Below the pieces are notes generated by a model. It was not told the origin of the DNA and ran no database searches. It worked only from the letters and a program-made list of their open reading frames with translations. A stretch of DNA of 64,000 bases from assembly GCA_003013855.2 (NCBI GenBank), contig PVNU02001303.1:186001-250000 (forward strand), in the 5' to 3' direction. The translations under genes were made by a program, and so were the position numbers. Origin of the DNA: Liriodendron chinense. Taxonomy: Eukaryota > Streptophyta > Magnoliopsida > Magnoliales > Magnoliaceae. Of the stretch, positions 1 to 10,086 are shown in pieces; within the stretch, counting starts at the first letter, position 1; each line of letters opens with the position of its first letter.

Positions 1-287
1 GATATGTGTTACATAAAAATCACAACAATAACTCATATGTTCCCTTGATGGTAGAGATGTTGAGTTCTTTCATTTTAGTAGTCTTGTTCATTGTAGAACA
101 TCTTTCCAAGAACTTACAAGTTCATAGCACACTAATTGATGTTAAAAATTTGGATACTTAGTATAGCAAAAATGCCATTTACTTGTTCAAATAGAATATT
201 CCCTCGTGATCTCTCTCAAAATTCAACCTTTGATTTCATTTATCTAAATGGTCACTTACATTTCAATATGAGATGTATAAATTACAG

Positions 288-730
288 AGTATGGGATGGG
301 CAGTAAAGCATCTACACAAGGAGATGTTTACAGCTATGGAATCCTTCTATTGGAGATGATCACTGGAAAGGGCCCAATCGATGACATGTTTAAGGACAAT
401 CTAAGCCTTCATCATTTTGCTGAATTAGCTTTGCCTGAACGAGTAATGAAGATTGTTGATCCACAATTGCTCGAAGAAGAAGCTGAAGTTACTCAACACA
501 ATGAAAATCATGTCAATAGAAGAAATAGAATGCATGAATGCTTGATTTCAATGGTCAAAATCGGTGTGTTGTGCTTTGCAGAATCTCCAGGAGAACGAAT
601 GTGGATGAGAGATGTTGTTGCAGAAATGCATGCAATCAAGGACTTTTATCTTGGGGTCGGGATTCACTACGACAGACAAGTTAGGTCGCAAATATTAGAT
701 GAAGGTTCATCTTACCTTAGTCATTACTAA
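288..730 (+). CDS. LRR receptor-like kinase, terminal exon (partial gene)
   Basis: C-terminal part of a plant LRR receptor-like Ser/Thr kinase, a plasma-membrane receptor with a cytoplasmic kinase domain. The frame opens after an acceptor (attacag, 281-287) in phase 1, so the first visible codon completes a Glu and reads EYGMGSKASTQGDVYSYG: the end of kinase subdomain VIII and subdomain IX with its invariant Asp. The expected subdomain XI Arg follows in GERMWMRDVV. It ends at TAA 728-730. The first exon (ectodomain, membrane span, kinase N-lobe and catalytic loop) must lie left of the window. Intron placement between APE-type P and E is typical of the At3g47570/Xa21-like subfamily (family knowledge). 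No break is visible in this exon, but whether the gene is intact cannot be judged. The two related fragments downstream are clearly dead. Confidence 0.8.
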
Positions 731-1779
731 GTTATTATTGATAGTTGTGTTGAGAAAGATTTCAAAATATAGTTTGTTGAATGCTTTTCTAAACAAGCTC
801 TCGATATATTTAACATTGGCATAAGAGTGTGCTTGTATTGATAGTGATTATATGAGAAGATGTGTTTCTTTCTTTTTTTCCTTTTTTATCTTGTGTTCGG
901 CGAAGGGAGATTCTATGATAAATTTAATATGAAAAAGACATCATCTTGTTATAATAAGAATACTATTTGGTTACAAAGATATTTAATATATTTTATGCAA
1001 ACGTTTTAAAATGATTTTTCAATCTTAAGGATCTAGTTTAGCTATTGGACTACCAACTTCTAACTTGATATTAGTCTGATGAAGCATTCATCCAATGAAT
1101 CTCATGATGGATTTGGCGCGCACGCACACACACACACAAGTAGAAAGAAAGAAAGTAAATGGAAAAAATAAAGTTGTATGGCTAATGATTACATTCAACT
1201 GATAAAGTTATTTTGCTTGATGAATGTAAATCATTGCTCCATTTTCAATGTATATTGAATCACCACTCAAGATGGTCAGAATTATCAAACCATGGTAGTC
1301 TCTAACGGTGAATGCCAATAAGTGCATTTACAACTACTTCTCTCCATCCGGAAATATGGATTGATCATAGGTTTTTGAGAGGAGGAATTCACTTCTTCTG
1401 TTGGAAGAAATATCAATGAAGGTTTGCAGGGAGGATTAGTACAGCATGGTGTAAGAAAGCATAGGTTGGTTGGGCCCAAATGTCAAGAGAGCCCTATCCA
1501 TTGCATGCAATCACACATGCTAATGTGAAGTATGTGCCACATCCGAGCCTTAACGAAAGCTGAGCCACACTTATTTTCTTGTGGCTCAAAATAAGGCCAT
1601 TTCACTCAGGTGAGAAAAAAATGTACAAGACAAATGAGCGGCCTAAACAATCTTAGAAGTTAAACAGCATGATTGATAGGCCCATAACATTCAAACTTTG
1701 TGCCTACACATTGGAGAGTTTACATCTTAGACCCTTGTGTTGTATTGGCATGCATGCATGCGTGTAGACCCTTCATCAT
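731..1779. other. Intergenic stretch, no gene seen
   Basis: AT-rich sequence following the kinase stop. It holds a short (CA)n run near 1121-1139 and GAAA-type short repeats near 1142-1156. The open frame on the minus strand around 1285-1479 has no recognisable motif. I see no gene or transposon terminus here. Confidence 0.5.
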
Positions 1780-2222
1780 TTTCCGTGTTTCTTTATTGCT
1801 CTTTACCGGGTCAGAAAATCAAGAAAGAAGTCTATGGCTATGGTTGTGCCTTCTGTAGAGGATCCTTTTGTGAATGTATCTTATGCTAAACTCTTTAAAG
1901 CAACAGATGGGTTCTCTTCTACCAATTTGTTCGGCACCGGAAGTTTAGAGAAGTGGTTGCACAAATATGGTTATGACTAGCTGAGAAGGAACTTGAAGTT
2001 TACTAAAAGGCTAAACATAGCTATAGATGTGGCCTCTGCATTGGATTATCTACATAATTATTGCCAAATGGCAATCATTCATCGAGATTAAAAACTGATT
2101 AACATTCTTCTTGATGATGACGTGCTTGCTCGTGTGGGTGATTTCGGGCTGGCCTAGATCATTTGATGTTGCTCAAACTAGTTCAGTTGGAATGAAGGGA
2201 TCTATTGGGTACATCACTCCAT
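1780..2222 (+). pseudogene. LRR receptor-like kinase pseudogene, first-exon fragment
   Basis: One reading frame runs from the end of a membrane span (FFIALYRV) through a basic juxtamembrane stretch (KSRKK, about 1819), EDPFVNVSYAKLFKATDGF and FGTGS. It then jumps directly to SLEKWLH, so the N-lobe glycine loop and the ATP-binding Lys are deleted. The catalytic loop is IIHRD followed by TAA where Leu is expected, then INILLDDD, ARVGDFGLA and another stop. A further in-frame TAG follows KYGYD. The exon ends at SIGYITP with a conserved GT donor at 2223. Three stops plus the internal deletion make it a pseudogene. It is the same family as the exon at 288-730 and the piece at 3277-3424. Confidence 0.85.
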
Positions 2223-2245
2223 GTAATAATTTTCCCTATTTCCTT

Positions 2246-2247
2246 GT

Positions 2248-2290
<43 letters not shown>
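2246..2290. repeat. (TG)n microsatellite
   Basis: Nearly pure TG dinucleotide run just inside the intron that follows the kinase pseudogene donor site. Confidence 0.9.
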
Positions 2291-2292
<2 letters not shown>

Positions 2293-2339
2293 GCTTTACA
2301 AGACATTGGACGTGCAAGCAAAGGTCTAAAGCTCAAAAA

Positions 2340-2830
2340 TCAGACTAGTCGGTGATTTAGGTGGGCCATACCAAGGGAAAATGTTGGGGAGAGGGATGCA
2401 CCCTTGATTTTTACATGGCCCATAATGAAATCCACTCCGACCATTAGATGTGTCTTCCCAAGTTACTTCTAGGGCCAAAAATTAGGCTGGTGTTGATTTA
2501 GGTAGGCCACACTAAAAGAAAATATTGGAAGAGGGATGTCCACAGTTGATTTTCATAGGTCCACTGTGCTGATTGTATTAAATCCACTCAACTATTAGAT
2601 GGCACAGTTAGCTTGGGGTCTAAATATCAGGCCCATCCATGATTCAAATGGGCCCCACGTAGGGAAACAGTTTGGAGGGTAATTAGTGTTGCATGTACAC
2701 CATTTCCAATTGTGCAGTCCACCTGAATGATGGATGCAACTGATTTTTGAACCCGGGCCTAAAATGGGGTGATGCACCTGGTGGCATATTATGGTAGGGT
2801 CCACCCAAATTGACGTACCCTTTCTCAACC
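2340..2830. repeat. Intronic repeat modules, copy 1
   Basis: Successive related modules of roughly 100-130 bp, each with words like GGTGGGCCACACTAAAAG, a segment near CACCCTTGATTTT, and GAAATCCACTCCAACCATTAG. The same series recurs at 3715-4100 after the next kinase fragment, so exon plus intron were duplicated together. The modules are related to the GGGCCCAC repeat family found elsewhere in the window. Confidence 0.6.
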
Positions 2831-3276
2831 ACAAGTTCTAGTCCTCTCAGAAGGTAACTTCCAACCTTTCATCTACTTGCAATATCCAATTAATCTGTCC
2901 AACAAGTTGAGATTTCTTTATGAAAAAATCTGCTACATCCACTAATTGAGAAGGTCTAGTTATCAATAGCTAGACATTGTTTTCTAGATATGACCTACTT
3001 GATGAGCAGATGGAGCTAATTTTTGCACTAAGTGATCCTCATGGTGGGCCCAGCCTATTGGAAGGCTTGTATGCTACATTCACTTAAGTGGTTGGAAGTT
3101 ATCCACTGGGTGGAACATAACTTGTGGTCTAATCGATCAAACTTAAACCTCCTCTCTGGCTCTCTCTACTAAGGGGTGTAGATGGATTGGGCTAGGGTTA
3201 GGCCAAGTTGTGTCAAAGCCCGACCCACATTGTTTTACATAAGCCCAAACCCAAGCCGAGCCTGTGATGGGCCAAA

Positions 3277-3424
3277 ATCATCCATTGTGATTTAAAACCG
3301 AGCAACATTCTTCTTTATGATGACATGATTGCTCGTGTGGGTGATTCCAGACAGTCAAGATTCTTATATAAGGTTGCTCAAAGTAGCTTGGTTGGAATAA
3401 AGGAATCTATTGGAATCACTCCAG
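3277..3424 (+). pseudogene. LRR receptor-like kinase pseudogene, catalytic-loop fragment
   Basis: Third kinase piece. It starts at the catalytic loop (IIHCDLKPSNILLYDD, with Cys in place of the usual Arg before Asp), continues MIARVGD and then loses the DFG-Leu-Ala spacing. It ends at a good donor (CCAG|GTAAC, GT at 3425), the same exon boundary used by 1780-2222 and matching the acceptor phase of 288-730. The N-lobe and ectodomain are absent. It is a remnant of a tandem kinase array. Confidence 0.75.
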
Positions 3425-3714
3425 GTAACAATTTTATCTATTGGCTGATTTTTGGCACATTCCGTAATCTAGATCGAAACCCCCAAATGAACGGCATGGA
3501 TGTCCATCATGCATCATGGTGGACCCACACAGCTCGACCTCATGGGAAGCTCTCATTAGTAACATCTCATGTATGTGTGTATGTGTGGGCATGCACCCTT
3601 CTGTGTATATTCCCTTCGCGGGAGACTGGATGTGTGGGAAAAGTAGTGGTGGGCTCGGATGGGGTCCACTGTGATATGTATGTGAAATCCACTCTGGACA
3701 ACTGATGCGTCAGC

Positions 3715-4390
3715 CCATCTTATGCCCAAGGCCCAAAAACCAGAATGGTCCAAGATTCACAGATGGGGAGAGGAATGCCCACCCTTGATTTTTACATAGC
3801 CTACTATGAAATTCACTCCAACCATTAGATACGTCATTCCTAGTTAGGTTCAGGGCCAAAAAATCAGATTGACTTGTGTTTAAGGTGGGCCACACTAAAA
3901 GAAAAGTTTGGGAGACAAACGTTCACCCTTGATATCTACAAGGCTCACCACAATGAAACATGAAATCCACTCCAACCATTAGATGGCACACTGAAATTGG
4001 GAGGTGGGTAAAAAAAAAAAAAATCAGACTCATTTGTAATTCAGGTGGGCAACATGAAGGGAAATAGTTTGGAGGTTTGGAGGGTGAGCATTGACCTATA
4101 TAGTGATTATTGATCATTAAAATTTTATTAACTCCAAAAGTTTTGGAAAAAGCTAATATTTTATTTTTTAACTTCCATCCACGTCTGTGTGACCTTATCA
4201 AAAGGTTGGATGGTCGATAAACATAACAATGGATGCTAGGAAGTTGCTAAGGAGTTTTTAAATGTGGGCGTTCAATGACCACTGTTTCCTGTAGTGTGGT
4301 CCACTTGAAAATCGTATTTTCTTCATTTTTAGAATTGGTAGGGTTGGTGTGGTCCACTATTTACTAATGAATTGGTAGGGTTGCCTAACC
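3715..4390. repeat. Intronic repeat modules, copy 2, running into GGGCCCAC-family sequence
   Basis: Parallels 2340-2830 (modules with ACCCTTGAT, CCACTCCAACCATTAGAT and GGTGGGCCACACTAAAAG), contains an A14 run near 4009, and ends in words such as CACTGTTTCCTGTAGTGTGG that belong to the dispersed foldback family described at 43617-44059. Confidence 0.55.
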
Positions 4391-4584
4391 TATCTTTACT
4401 AAGAAGATATCATGACAAATGTTGTTTAGGGCAGCAGCAAAATCTTCTCCCCTTGAAATCTGAGTCATGTCCAATCCACAGGAGAACTCTTTGAAGTGGG
4501 CTGAAGTTGGTGAGAGAGTTTTGTGTGTCCGCATAAACCATTAGCAGGTTTCAACTGAGGCATTGGCTTCAAAACTGTTGCCTG

Positions 4585-5411
4585 CTGCTAGTTAGGCAAG
4601 AAGGCATCAATTGCGCATTGGAATTTTTGCTTAAAAGTTGAAAGTATTCGGGGTTTGGAAGAAGAGGTCCGATTTAATTTCCATTTAGTGGTCCACTAAT
4701 TGGATGATACACAACTATTATGAAAGTGCACAAACCAGGGGTTTGCAGGGTTCATACCATTTCACTAAATGGCACTCCCAAAGGGCCCATTTGGCAACAT
4801 AGATTTGAAATCCTTGGAACGAAGTGGACTTTAGTCAGTACAGAATTGAATTGATTTGAGATCATTTGAGGTGGGAGTTCAAAAAGAGAACTTTTGGAGA
4901 ACTTGGATTCCTCTTAAGCCCAAATTCCTCCAATTCATTTCTACCAAACAGCAAATCCATCAAATGGCCACCCATGAATGGACTACATCACAAAAACTGC
5001 ATAGATCAGATTTGACTGATTGATGGCGTGCAAACAGAGCTTACAAACAAAGGAAGTAAATGACCCAAGGTTTTGTAGATGAACTTAGAAAAAGAGTAAG
5101 TATAGGATCCAAAATACATGGCTTTGTAGATGAACTTGGTTTTCATTTCTGAGATGGGGACCCAAGGTTTGGAAATCCAGATCATTGTTCTGTTGTGTCC
5201 TGCTGCAAGGGGCCCCTGCGCCAAAAATCTCCTCAACAGAAAATCTCCTCAACAGGAGTATCCTGGGCAATTTTTGAGACGGTACATCCACAATGTTATG
5301 CAACACAGCAATGGCCTACATCACGAACCATGAGCTAACTTCTCCAAACTGAGAACCTGGGCCGAAAAGTCTATTGACTGGATGGCTAGAATCGTGCAAT
5401 CAAATGCAAAG
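4585..5411. repeat. Segmental duplication, copy A
   Basis: Resembles 6893-8530 over most of its length. Shared landmarks are GCACAAACCAGGGGTTTGCA (4727 and 6988), ATCAAATGGCCACCCAT (4958 and 8137), CATTGTTCT followed by TGTCCTGCTGCAAG (5184 and 8358) and AAAGTCTATTGAC (5366 and 8511). The truncated Copia element sits between the two copies. No coding content recognised. Confidence 0.7.
4783..4951. mobile_element. Small MITE-like insertion (GGGCCCATTTGG type)
   Basis: The interval opens with GGGCCCATTTGG and closes with CTACCAAACAG, imperfect inverted termini of the kind common in plant hAT/PIF-type MITEs. Copy B of the duplication (about 7030-7047) reads straight through the corresponding position (CACTCCCTAAGCAAAT), which looks like an empty site. 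It is about 169 bp and has no coding capacity. Confidence 0.5.
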
Positions 5412-6124
5412 TGTTGAGTGTGGAGACAGCCACACATGTCAATGGTCGGGCGCCCGGACGGTCTGATGACCGGGCGTCCGATATTCAGACCATTTGGGCC
5501 ATAGACTACTGGACCGTTTTGTGAACGGCCGGGTGCCTGGCGGTCAAAGTGACCCGGTGCCCGATATTCACCCTGTTTTAGCATCAGTCCGCTGGACTGT
5601 TTTGTGAGCAGCTGGGCGCCCGACGGTCAAAGTGACCGGGCGCCCGAAATTAGTCTATTTTCTCCTTTTTAACGCTGGACGTTTTTTGTATTGGCCGGGC
5701 GCCTGACCCAGTTATGTCCGGGCGCCCGACCAGCCGCGGGCTTAAGACATGGGTTTCCTATTTAGTGTTCTAATTACGGGGTTTACTATATAAAGGGGTG
5801 TAAACAGGGATTAGATAATAGGGATTAGGGCTTCTATACGTCCAAGGTGAGAAAAAGGCGAGAGGATTAGCAAAAGGGCCATCTCTGTGCATGGGAGCAT
5901 AGGAGAAGGTAAGTGTATTGCTTGTAACTTCGTTTTTCTTCATAGTGAAGTTTGCACCCGTGGTTTTTTACCCTTGTTGAGGTTTTTCCACGTAAATCTC
6001 TGTCTTGTGGATCGTTAGTTTGTGTGATTCTTTTCTAGTTATTATTTTCTTCCTGTTTATCGTTTGTGGGTGAGACCGGAGATTGGATCTCGGTTCACCG
6101 GCGTTGTTGGCGTGCTGCACAACA
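5412..6124 (+). repeat. Copia LTR (5' LTR of truncated element)
   Basis: Begins TGTTGAGTGTGG and ends GCTGCACAACA, a TGTTG...CAACA inverted terminus, immediately followed by a primer-binding site. It is the same family as the LTRs at 38277-38903 and 60603-61231, which are in the other orientation. U3 holds GC-rich near-palindromes (GGGCGCCCG with GGTCA/TGACC cores) at about 5445-5733. A TATA box (ACTATATAAAGG) lies near 5786-5796. No second LTR is present nearby. Confidence 0.85.
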
Positions 6125-6138
6125 ACCGGTATCAAAGC
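6125..6138 (+). other. Primer-binding site, initiator-Met tRNA type
   Basis: ACCGGTATCAAAGC directly abuts the LTR end. It matches the plant retroelement Met-tRNA primer site TGGTATCAGAGC with a few mismatches. Confidence 0.7.
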
Positions 6139-6163
6139 TATTGGTTTAGTTCAAGTGGGAGTG

Positions 6164-6890
6164 ATGGCGGAAGATGGAAAAACTAGGATTGAGAAGTTTG
6201 ATGGTTCAAACTTTGCCTTCTGGAAGATGCAGATGCAGGATTATCTGTATTAGAAGGACCTCTACATTCCTCTAGAAGGAAAAGAGAAGAAACCAGAGAA
6301 GATGACAGATGATGAATGGACTTTAATGGATCGGAAGGCTTTAGGAACGATCCGACTCTCTTTGTCTAAGAGTGTCGCCTTTAACATACCAAAGTAAAGA
6401 CCACAAAAGAATTGATGCAGGCTTTGGCTACGATGTATAAGAAACCCTCGGCGTCCAATAAGGTTCATCTTATGAAACGGCTATTCAACATGAAGATATC
6501 AGATGGTGGGGGTGTGGCTAAACATCTAAACGAGTTCAATACAGTCACGAGCCAATTGGAATCCGTTGGCATCACTTTTGATGACGAGGTCAGGGCTCTA
6601 TTGATCTTGTCAAGTTTGCCAGACAGTTGGGATGGTTTGGTGATTGCCGTGAGCAATTCTTCAGGATTTAGGAAGTTGAAATTCGATGATGTGACCGGTT
6701 TAATTCTAAGCGAAGAATCTAGAAGGAAGACATCAGGAACTTCAGGGGATTCAGGAAATGCTCTAAACGTTAAAGGAAGAGGAAGATCTTCAAATAAAGG
6801 TAGCAATAAACATGGGCGTTCTAAGTCGAGGAATAAGTCCAAGGGACCGAAAGACAAGAACGGTTGTTGGTATTGCGGACCGAAAGACAA
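6164..6890 (+). pseudogene. Copia gag, broken and truncated
   Basis: Capsid-like Gag of a Ty1/Copia element. The start at 6164 (MAEDGKTRIEKFDGSN) gives the family N-terminus with FAFWKMQMQDYLY, followed by an in-frame TAG. A frameshift near 6395-6412 is followed by the better preserved segment ALATMYKKPSASNKVHLMKR. The basic Ser/Arg-rich linker precedes the first half of the zinc knuckle (CWYC), where homology stops abruptly near 6886 and unrelated duplicated flank begins. The homologous, longer gag lies at 59703-60572 on the minus strand. Protease, integrase and RT are absent, so this is a 5' fragment. Confidence 0.85.
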
Positions 6891-6892
6891 CT

Positions 6893-7238
6893 ACCTCAAC
6901 TATTTAGGTAAGAAGGCACCAATTGCCCATTGGATTCCATCAAATGGTGGTCCACTAATCGGATGGTCCACAACGATTATGAAAGTGCACAAACCAGGGG
7001 TTTGCAAGGTTTATGTCATTTCATTAAATGGCACTCCCTAAGCAAATTGGGAAGTTAAAAGGAAGAAAATTAGCCTGGGTGAGGCTACATGTCAAATGTC
7101 TCATTGCTAACATACATAGGATGCGCCTGCACTTCAAACTGACTGACCTATCTGGTCATTCATGAAATAGAATTTTTCATCTCTTACAAATCACCCTGGT
7201 CCTTGAGCTCATGATCATGTTGATTAATGGCTAATATC

Positions 7239-7269
<31 letters not shown>

Positions 7270-8530
7270 TGTAATTTGCATTAACACCAGGGTCTCTATG
7301 CGACATCTGCTCTGTCCATCAGTTTTTTTTTTGAAACAAAGTGAAAATTCATGGAAGAAGGTTGAAGCCAGAGTATACAAAAATAAAAAGAAAACTATAC
7401 AAAAGATACAAAAAGAAAACTATACAAAAGCCCCACCATCTTATAGCTCACCCCACCTTTCCGGGATCTGCACAACACCCTTAGAGGCCATAGCCCAATC
7501 CAAAACAAGACTTTTCACTAACTTGTCACTAACTTGAACACCTCAGCTGCTCTCCCCTCCCGGTTCCTAAAACATCTGTTGTTTCTTTCTTTCCAAAGAC
7601 ACCACAAACCTGCCAACAGCACGAGATGCCACAGTTTTAACTCCATACTTGAGAACATACTTCCATGCCACGCCCTGAAGAAGTCGGCAACAGAGACAGG
7701 CAACACCCACAACATCCCGAATAGGGTAAAAAACTTATGCCACAGCTGCCTAGCAAAATCACAGTGAATAAAAAGGTGGGCCAGACCATATTCAAACTTC
7801 AGCAGAAAAATTGGGCAGATCTAAAGTTCAAGTGGGCCAGACCAAACGAAAGGGTGAGAACAGTAATGCTCACAATTGAAACCTTCCTGGGACCCACTGT
7901 GTTTATAAGCCATCCAACCCATTCATATATGCTCTCATCATGATGAAGGTAGGAAAAAAAAAAAAATCCAAGCAGTTGGTGAGCCCCACTCAATATATGA
8001 TGAAAGAATTACCATATAGTCTGCCTTTTCTTGTTACCATATAGCCCCACTAAATCCCCATTACTATCAAAGTTACCAAATTGCAAGGTTTATCATTGAT
8101 GGCATTCCACATAATAGGCACGTGGGAGCACTTTGAGACCATCCATCAAATGGCCACCCATTAATAGACCACATCACAAAAACAGCAAAATCAGAGATCC
8201 TCAGACTGATTGGTGGTGTGCAAACAGAGCTTAGGAAAAAGGTACAGGATCCAGACTTTAGAAATAGAGGAATTACAGGATACAAAATACATGACACTGT
8301 ACAATAAACTTGATTTTAATTTCCAAGAAGGGGACCCATGGTTCGGCAATCCAGACCATTGTTCTACTGTGTCCTGCTGCAAGTGGGCAATGCACCAAAA
8401 AATTCTTCAACAGGAGTCTCCATGACAATTTTTGAGACCGTCCACCCCTGATGGTATGCAACTGAAGAATGGTTGACATTACAAACCATGGGCCCAAAGA
8501 TCCTGGGCCAAAAAGTCTATTGACCTTACA
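6893..8530. repeat. Segmental duplication, copy B (with about 1.1 kb insert)
   Basis: Second copy of the 4585-5411 segment. Similarity covers about 6893-7047 and 8140-8530. The 7047-8140 interval is extra relative to copy A and includes an A27 tract (7243-7269) and a LINE fragment. Confidence 0.65.
7321..7790 (-). mobile_element. L1-type LINE 3' end, truncated
   Basis: On the minus strand the sequence encodes the zinc-binding tail of plant LINE reverse transcriptase: HLFIHCDFARQLWHKFF, then LWHLVLLAGLWCLWKERN and NREG. The strand ends in poly-A (poly-T at 7323-7332 on the plus strand), the hallmark of target-primed insertion. Only the last roughly 450 bp survive, typical 5' truncation. I could not find a convincing target duplication. 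Confidence 0.75.
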
Positions 8531-8568
8531 GACCATACTAGAAGAAAATATGCTCCATGGCGACAAAG

Positions 8569-8900
8569 CTACTCATTATGGAAAAGTTCAGTATGCGTTG
8601 GGGCAAAAGCACCATCGTCATCCAAATATTCACATATTAATATCTGCGCATTAGATGATGATGCCTTTGCTAAGATCAATAGCTGCTCGTGAAGAAGACC
8701 CAATGGTGTGTCGACTGATTCTGACTCCGATGCAGAACCCTCTTCTTTCTGTGGAGCTACCAAAACCAAAGACTCTAGTATAATAGCTTCTCTAGGAAAA
8801 ATTTCACCAACTGCATTTCATCCTCAAGCCCACTAAAACCATTCATTTTTATCACCTTCAGATGATCAAACACAATCTCCGGAGTATCCAGTCCCTCACA
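8569..8900 (-). pseudogene. F-box/FBD/LRR gene copy 1: terminal FBD exon
   Basis: The minus strand from an acceptor (acttccag, exon begins about 8900) reads FDHLKVIKMNGFSGLEDEMQ and LVKFF, the conserved FBD region of plant F-box/LRR proteins (substrate-recognition subunits of SCF ubiquitin ligases). Near 8770 a 1-bp deletion breaks the frame. The next frame continues with LVLVAPQKEEGS, KASSSNAQILICEYLDDDGA and a stop at 8569-8571, exactly the expected C-terminus. The upstream exons appear to be 32081-32248 and 32644-33027, now separated by two transposon insertions. That linkage is an inference from matching family order and orientation. Confidence 0.7.
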
Positions 8901-8991
8901 CTGGAAGTCACTTAGAGAGATGACCTTGGTGGCAGACAAAAGCATTGAATTCACATAAAAAACAAAGAGAGCATAAATAAGCAGCTCTGAG

Positions 8992-9768
8992 TAGAGGTGG
9001 GCACAAACCAAGCCAGCTCGAAAGCTCGGCTCGGATTGGTTCGAAAAAGCTCGGGTTGGATTGGTTAGAATGGAAGTTCAAACGAAACCAAGCCTCTGAG
9101 TCAAGCTCGTTTGAAAAAACAAACCAAGCTCAAACTATGGCAATACCGGCTCGGCTCGAAGCTCGATTTGATTTAGCTCGGTTTGATTCGGCTCGTAGAT
9201 TATAAGCACACTGTTTCCTGTGGTGTGATCCACTTGAGCTTTGGATATGATTTTATTTTGGGATCATGTCTTAAAATGATATGTAAAACAGATGGACAAC
9301 ATGGATAATACATATACATGATACATATACATGATGACACAGATAATACATAATACACATACATGAATGCACACTGTTTCCTTGCACTTGTAAAATTATG
9401 CTTGTGTGCTTTTTGTTTGAAAAATTCTCTTACATGTCTATTTTAAAGTTGCACTCCTTTGGAGGATGTTAAACATCATATGGTAAGATATGTTTGTACT
9501 TTTTTTTCTAACCTTTTAAATTCTTTTCTAATTAAATAAACAAGGAAGAAAAGAGCTGCTGCCGGTTTGAACTCGGCTCAGCCCGGTTCGAAATTTTCAA
9601 CCAAACCGATCCCGGCTCGAACCAGATTTTTTTGGAGCAAACCAAACTCGGGCCACATGGGTCGGCCCGAAACTCAAACCAAACCGATCCACAAACTGTG
9701 ATGGTACAAAAACAAACCAAACCAAACTAGGGCTAACTCGGCTCGGCCCGGATCGTTGCTCACCTCTA
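8992..9768. mobile_element. Non-autonomous hAT-type element
   Basis: Terminal inverted repeats TAGAGGTGGGCA (8992) and TTGCTCACCTCTA (ending 9768) are flanked by a perfect 8-bp duplication GCTCTGAG (8984-8991 and 9769-9776), diagnostic of the hAT superfamily. The ends are packed with GGCTCG/CGGTTTG-type subterminal motifs (about 9000-9200 and 9560-9755). The middle (about 9205-9330) contains words of the GGGCCCAC foldback family (CACTGTTTCCTGTGGTGTG). No transposase frame is present. It lies in the presumed last intron of F-box gene copy 1. Confidence 0.9.
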
Positions 9769-10086
9769 GCTCTGAGAGACGATAATATTCAAAATGAGAT
9801 TTGCTAAGCTGACAAGCACATCCTGGCCATCCATCAGGTGGGCCCCACGATGCTTTGATAAAATCGAAGCCTCGAAGAGGTGATCAGTGTTGGAGGACTG
9901 CTGATCACTAATTGTCAATTGGGTTTTTCCATGACCCATGCCATGTTGTTTTTGGGTGGTATGCATAGTGTATATGGCATTCATGCCCATTGTACCAACA
10001 CCACAAGTGTGCAGATGACCCAGCACACAAGTACAAAAACAAAGGACAATATACATTTGTGGCCCACCTGATGAATTGATTTGACT

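Noticed and set aside
4009..4022. Poly-A run as the tail of a LINE or SINE
   Set aside because: No retroposon body or target duplication next to it; it sits within the intronic repeat modules.
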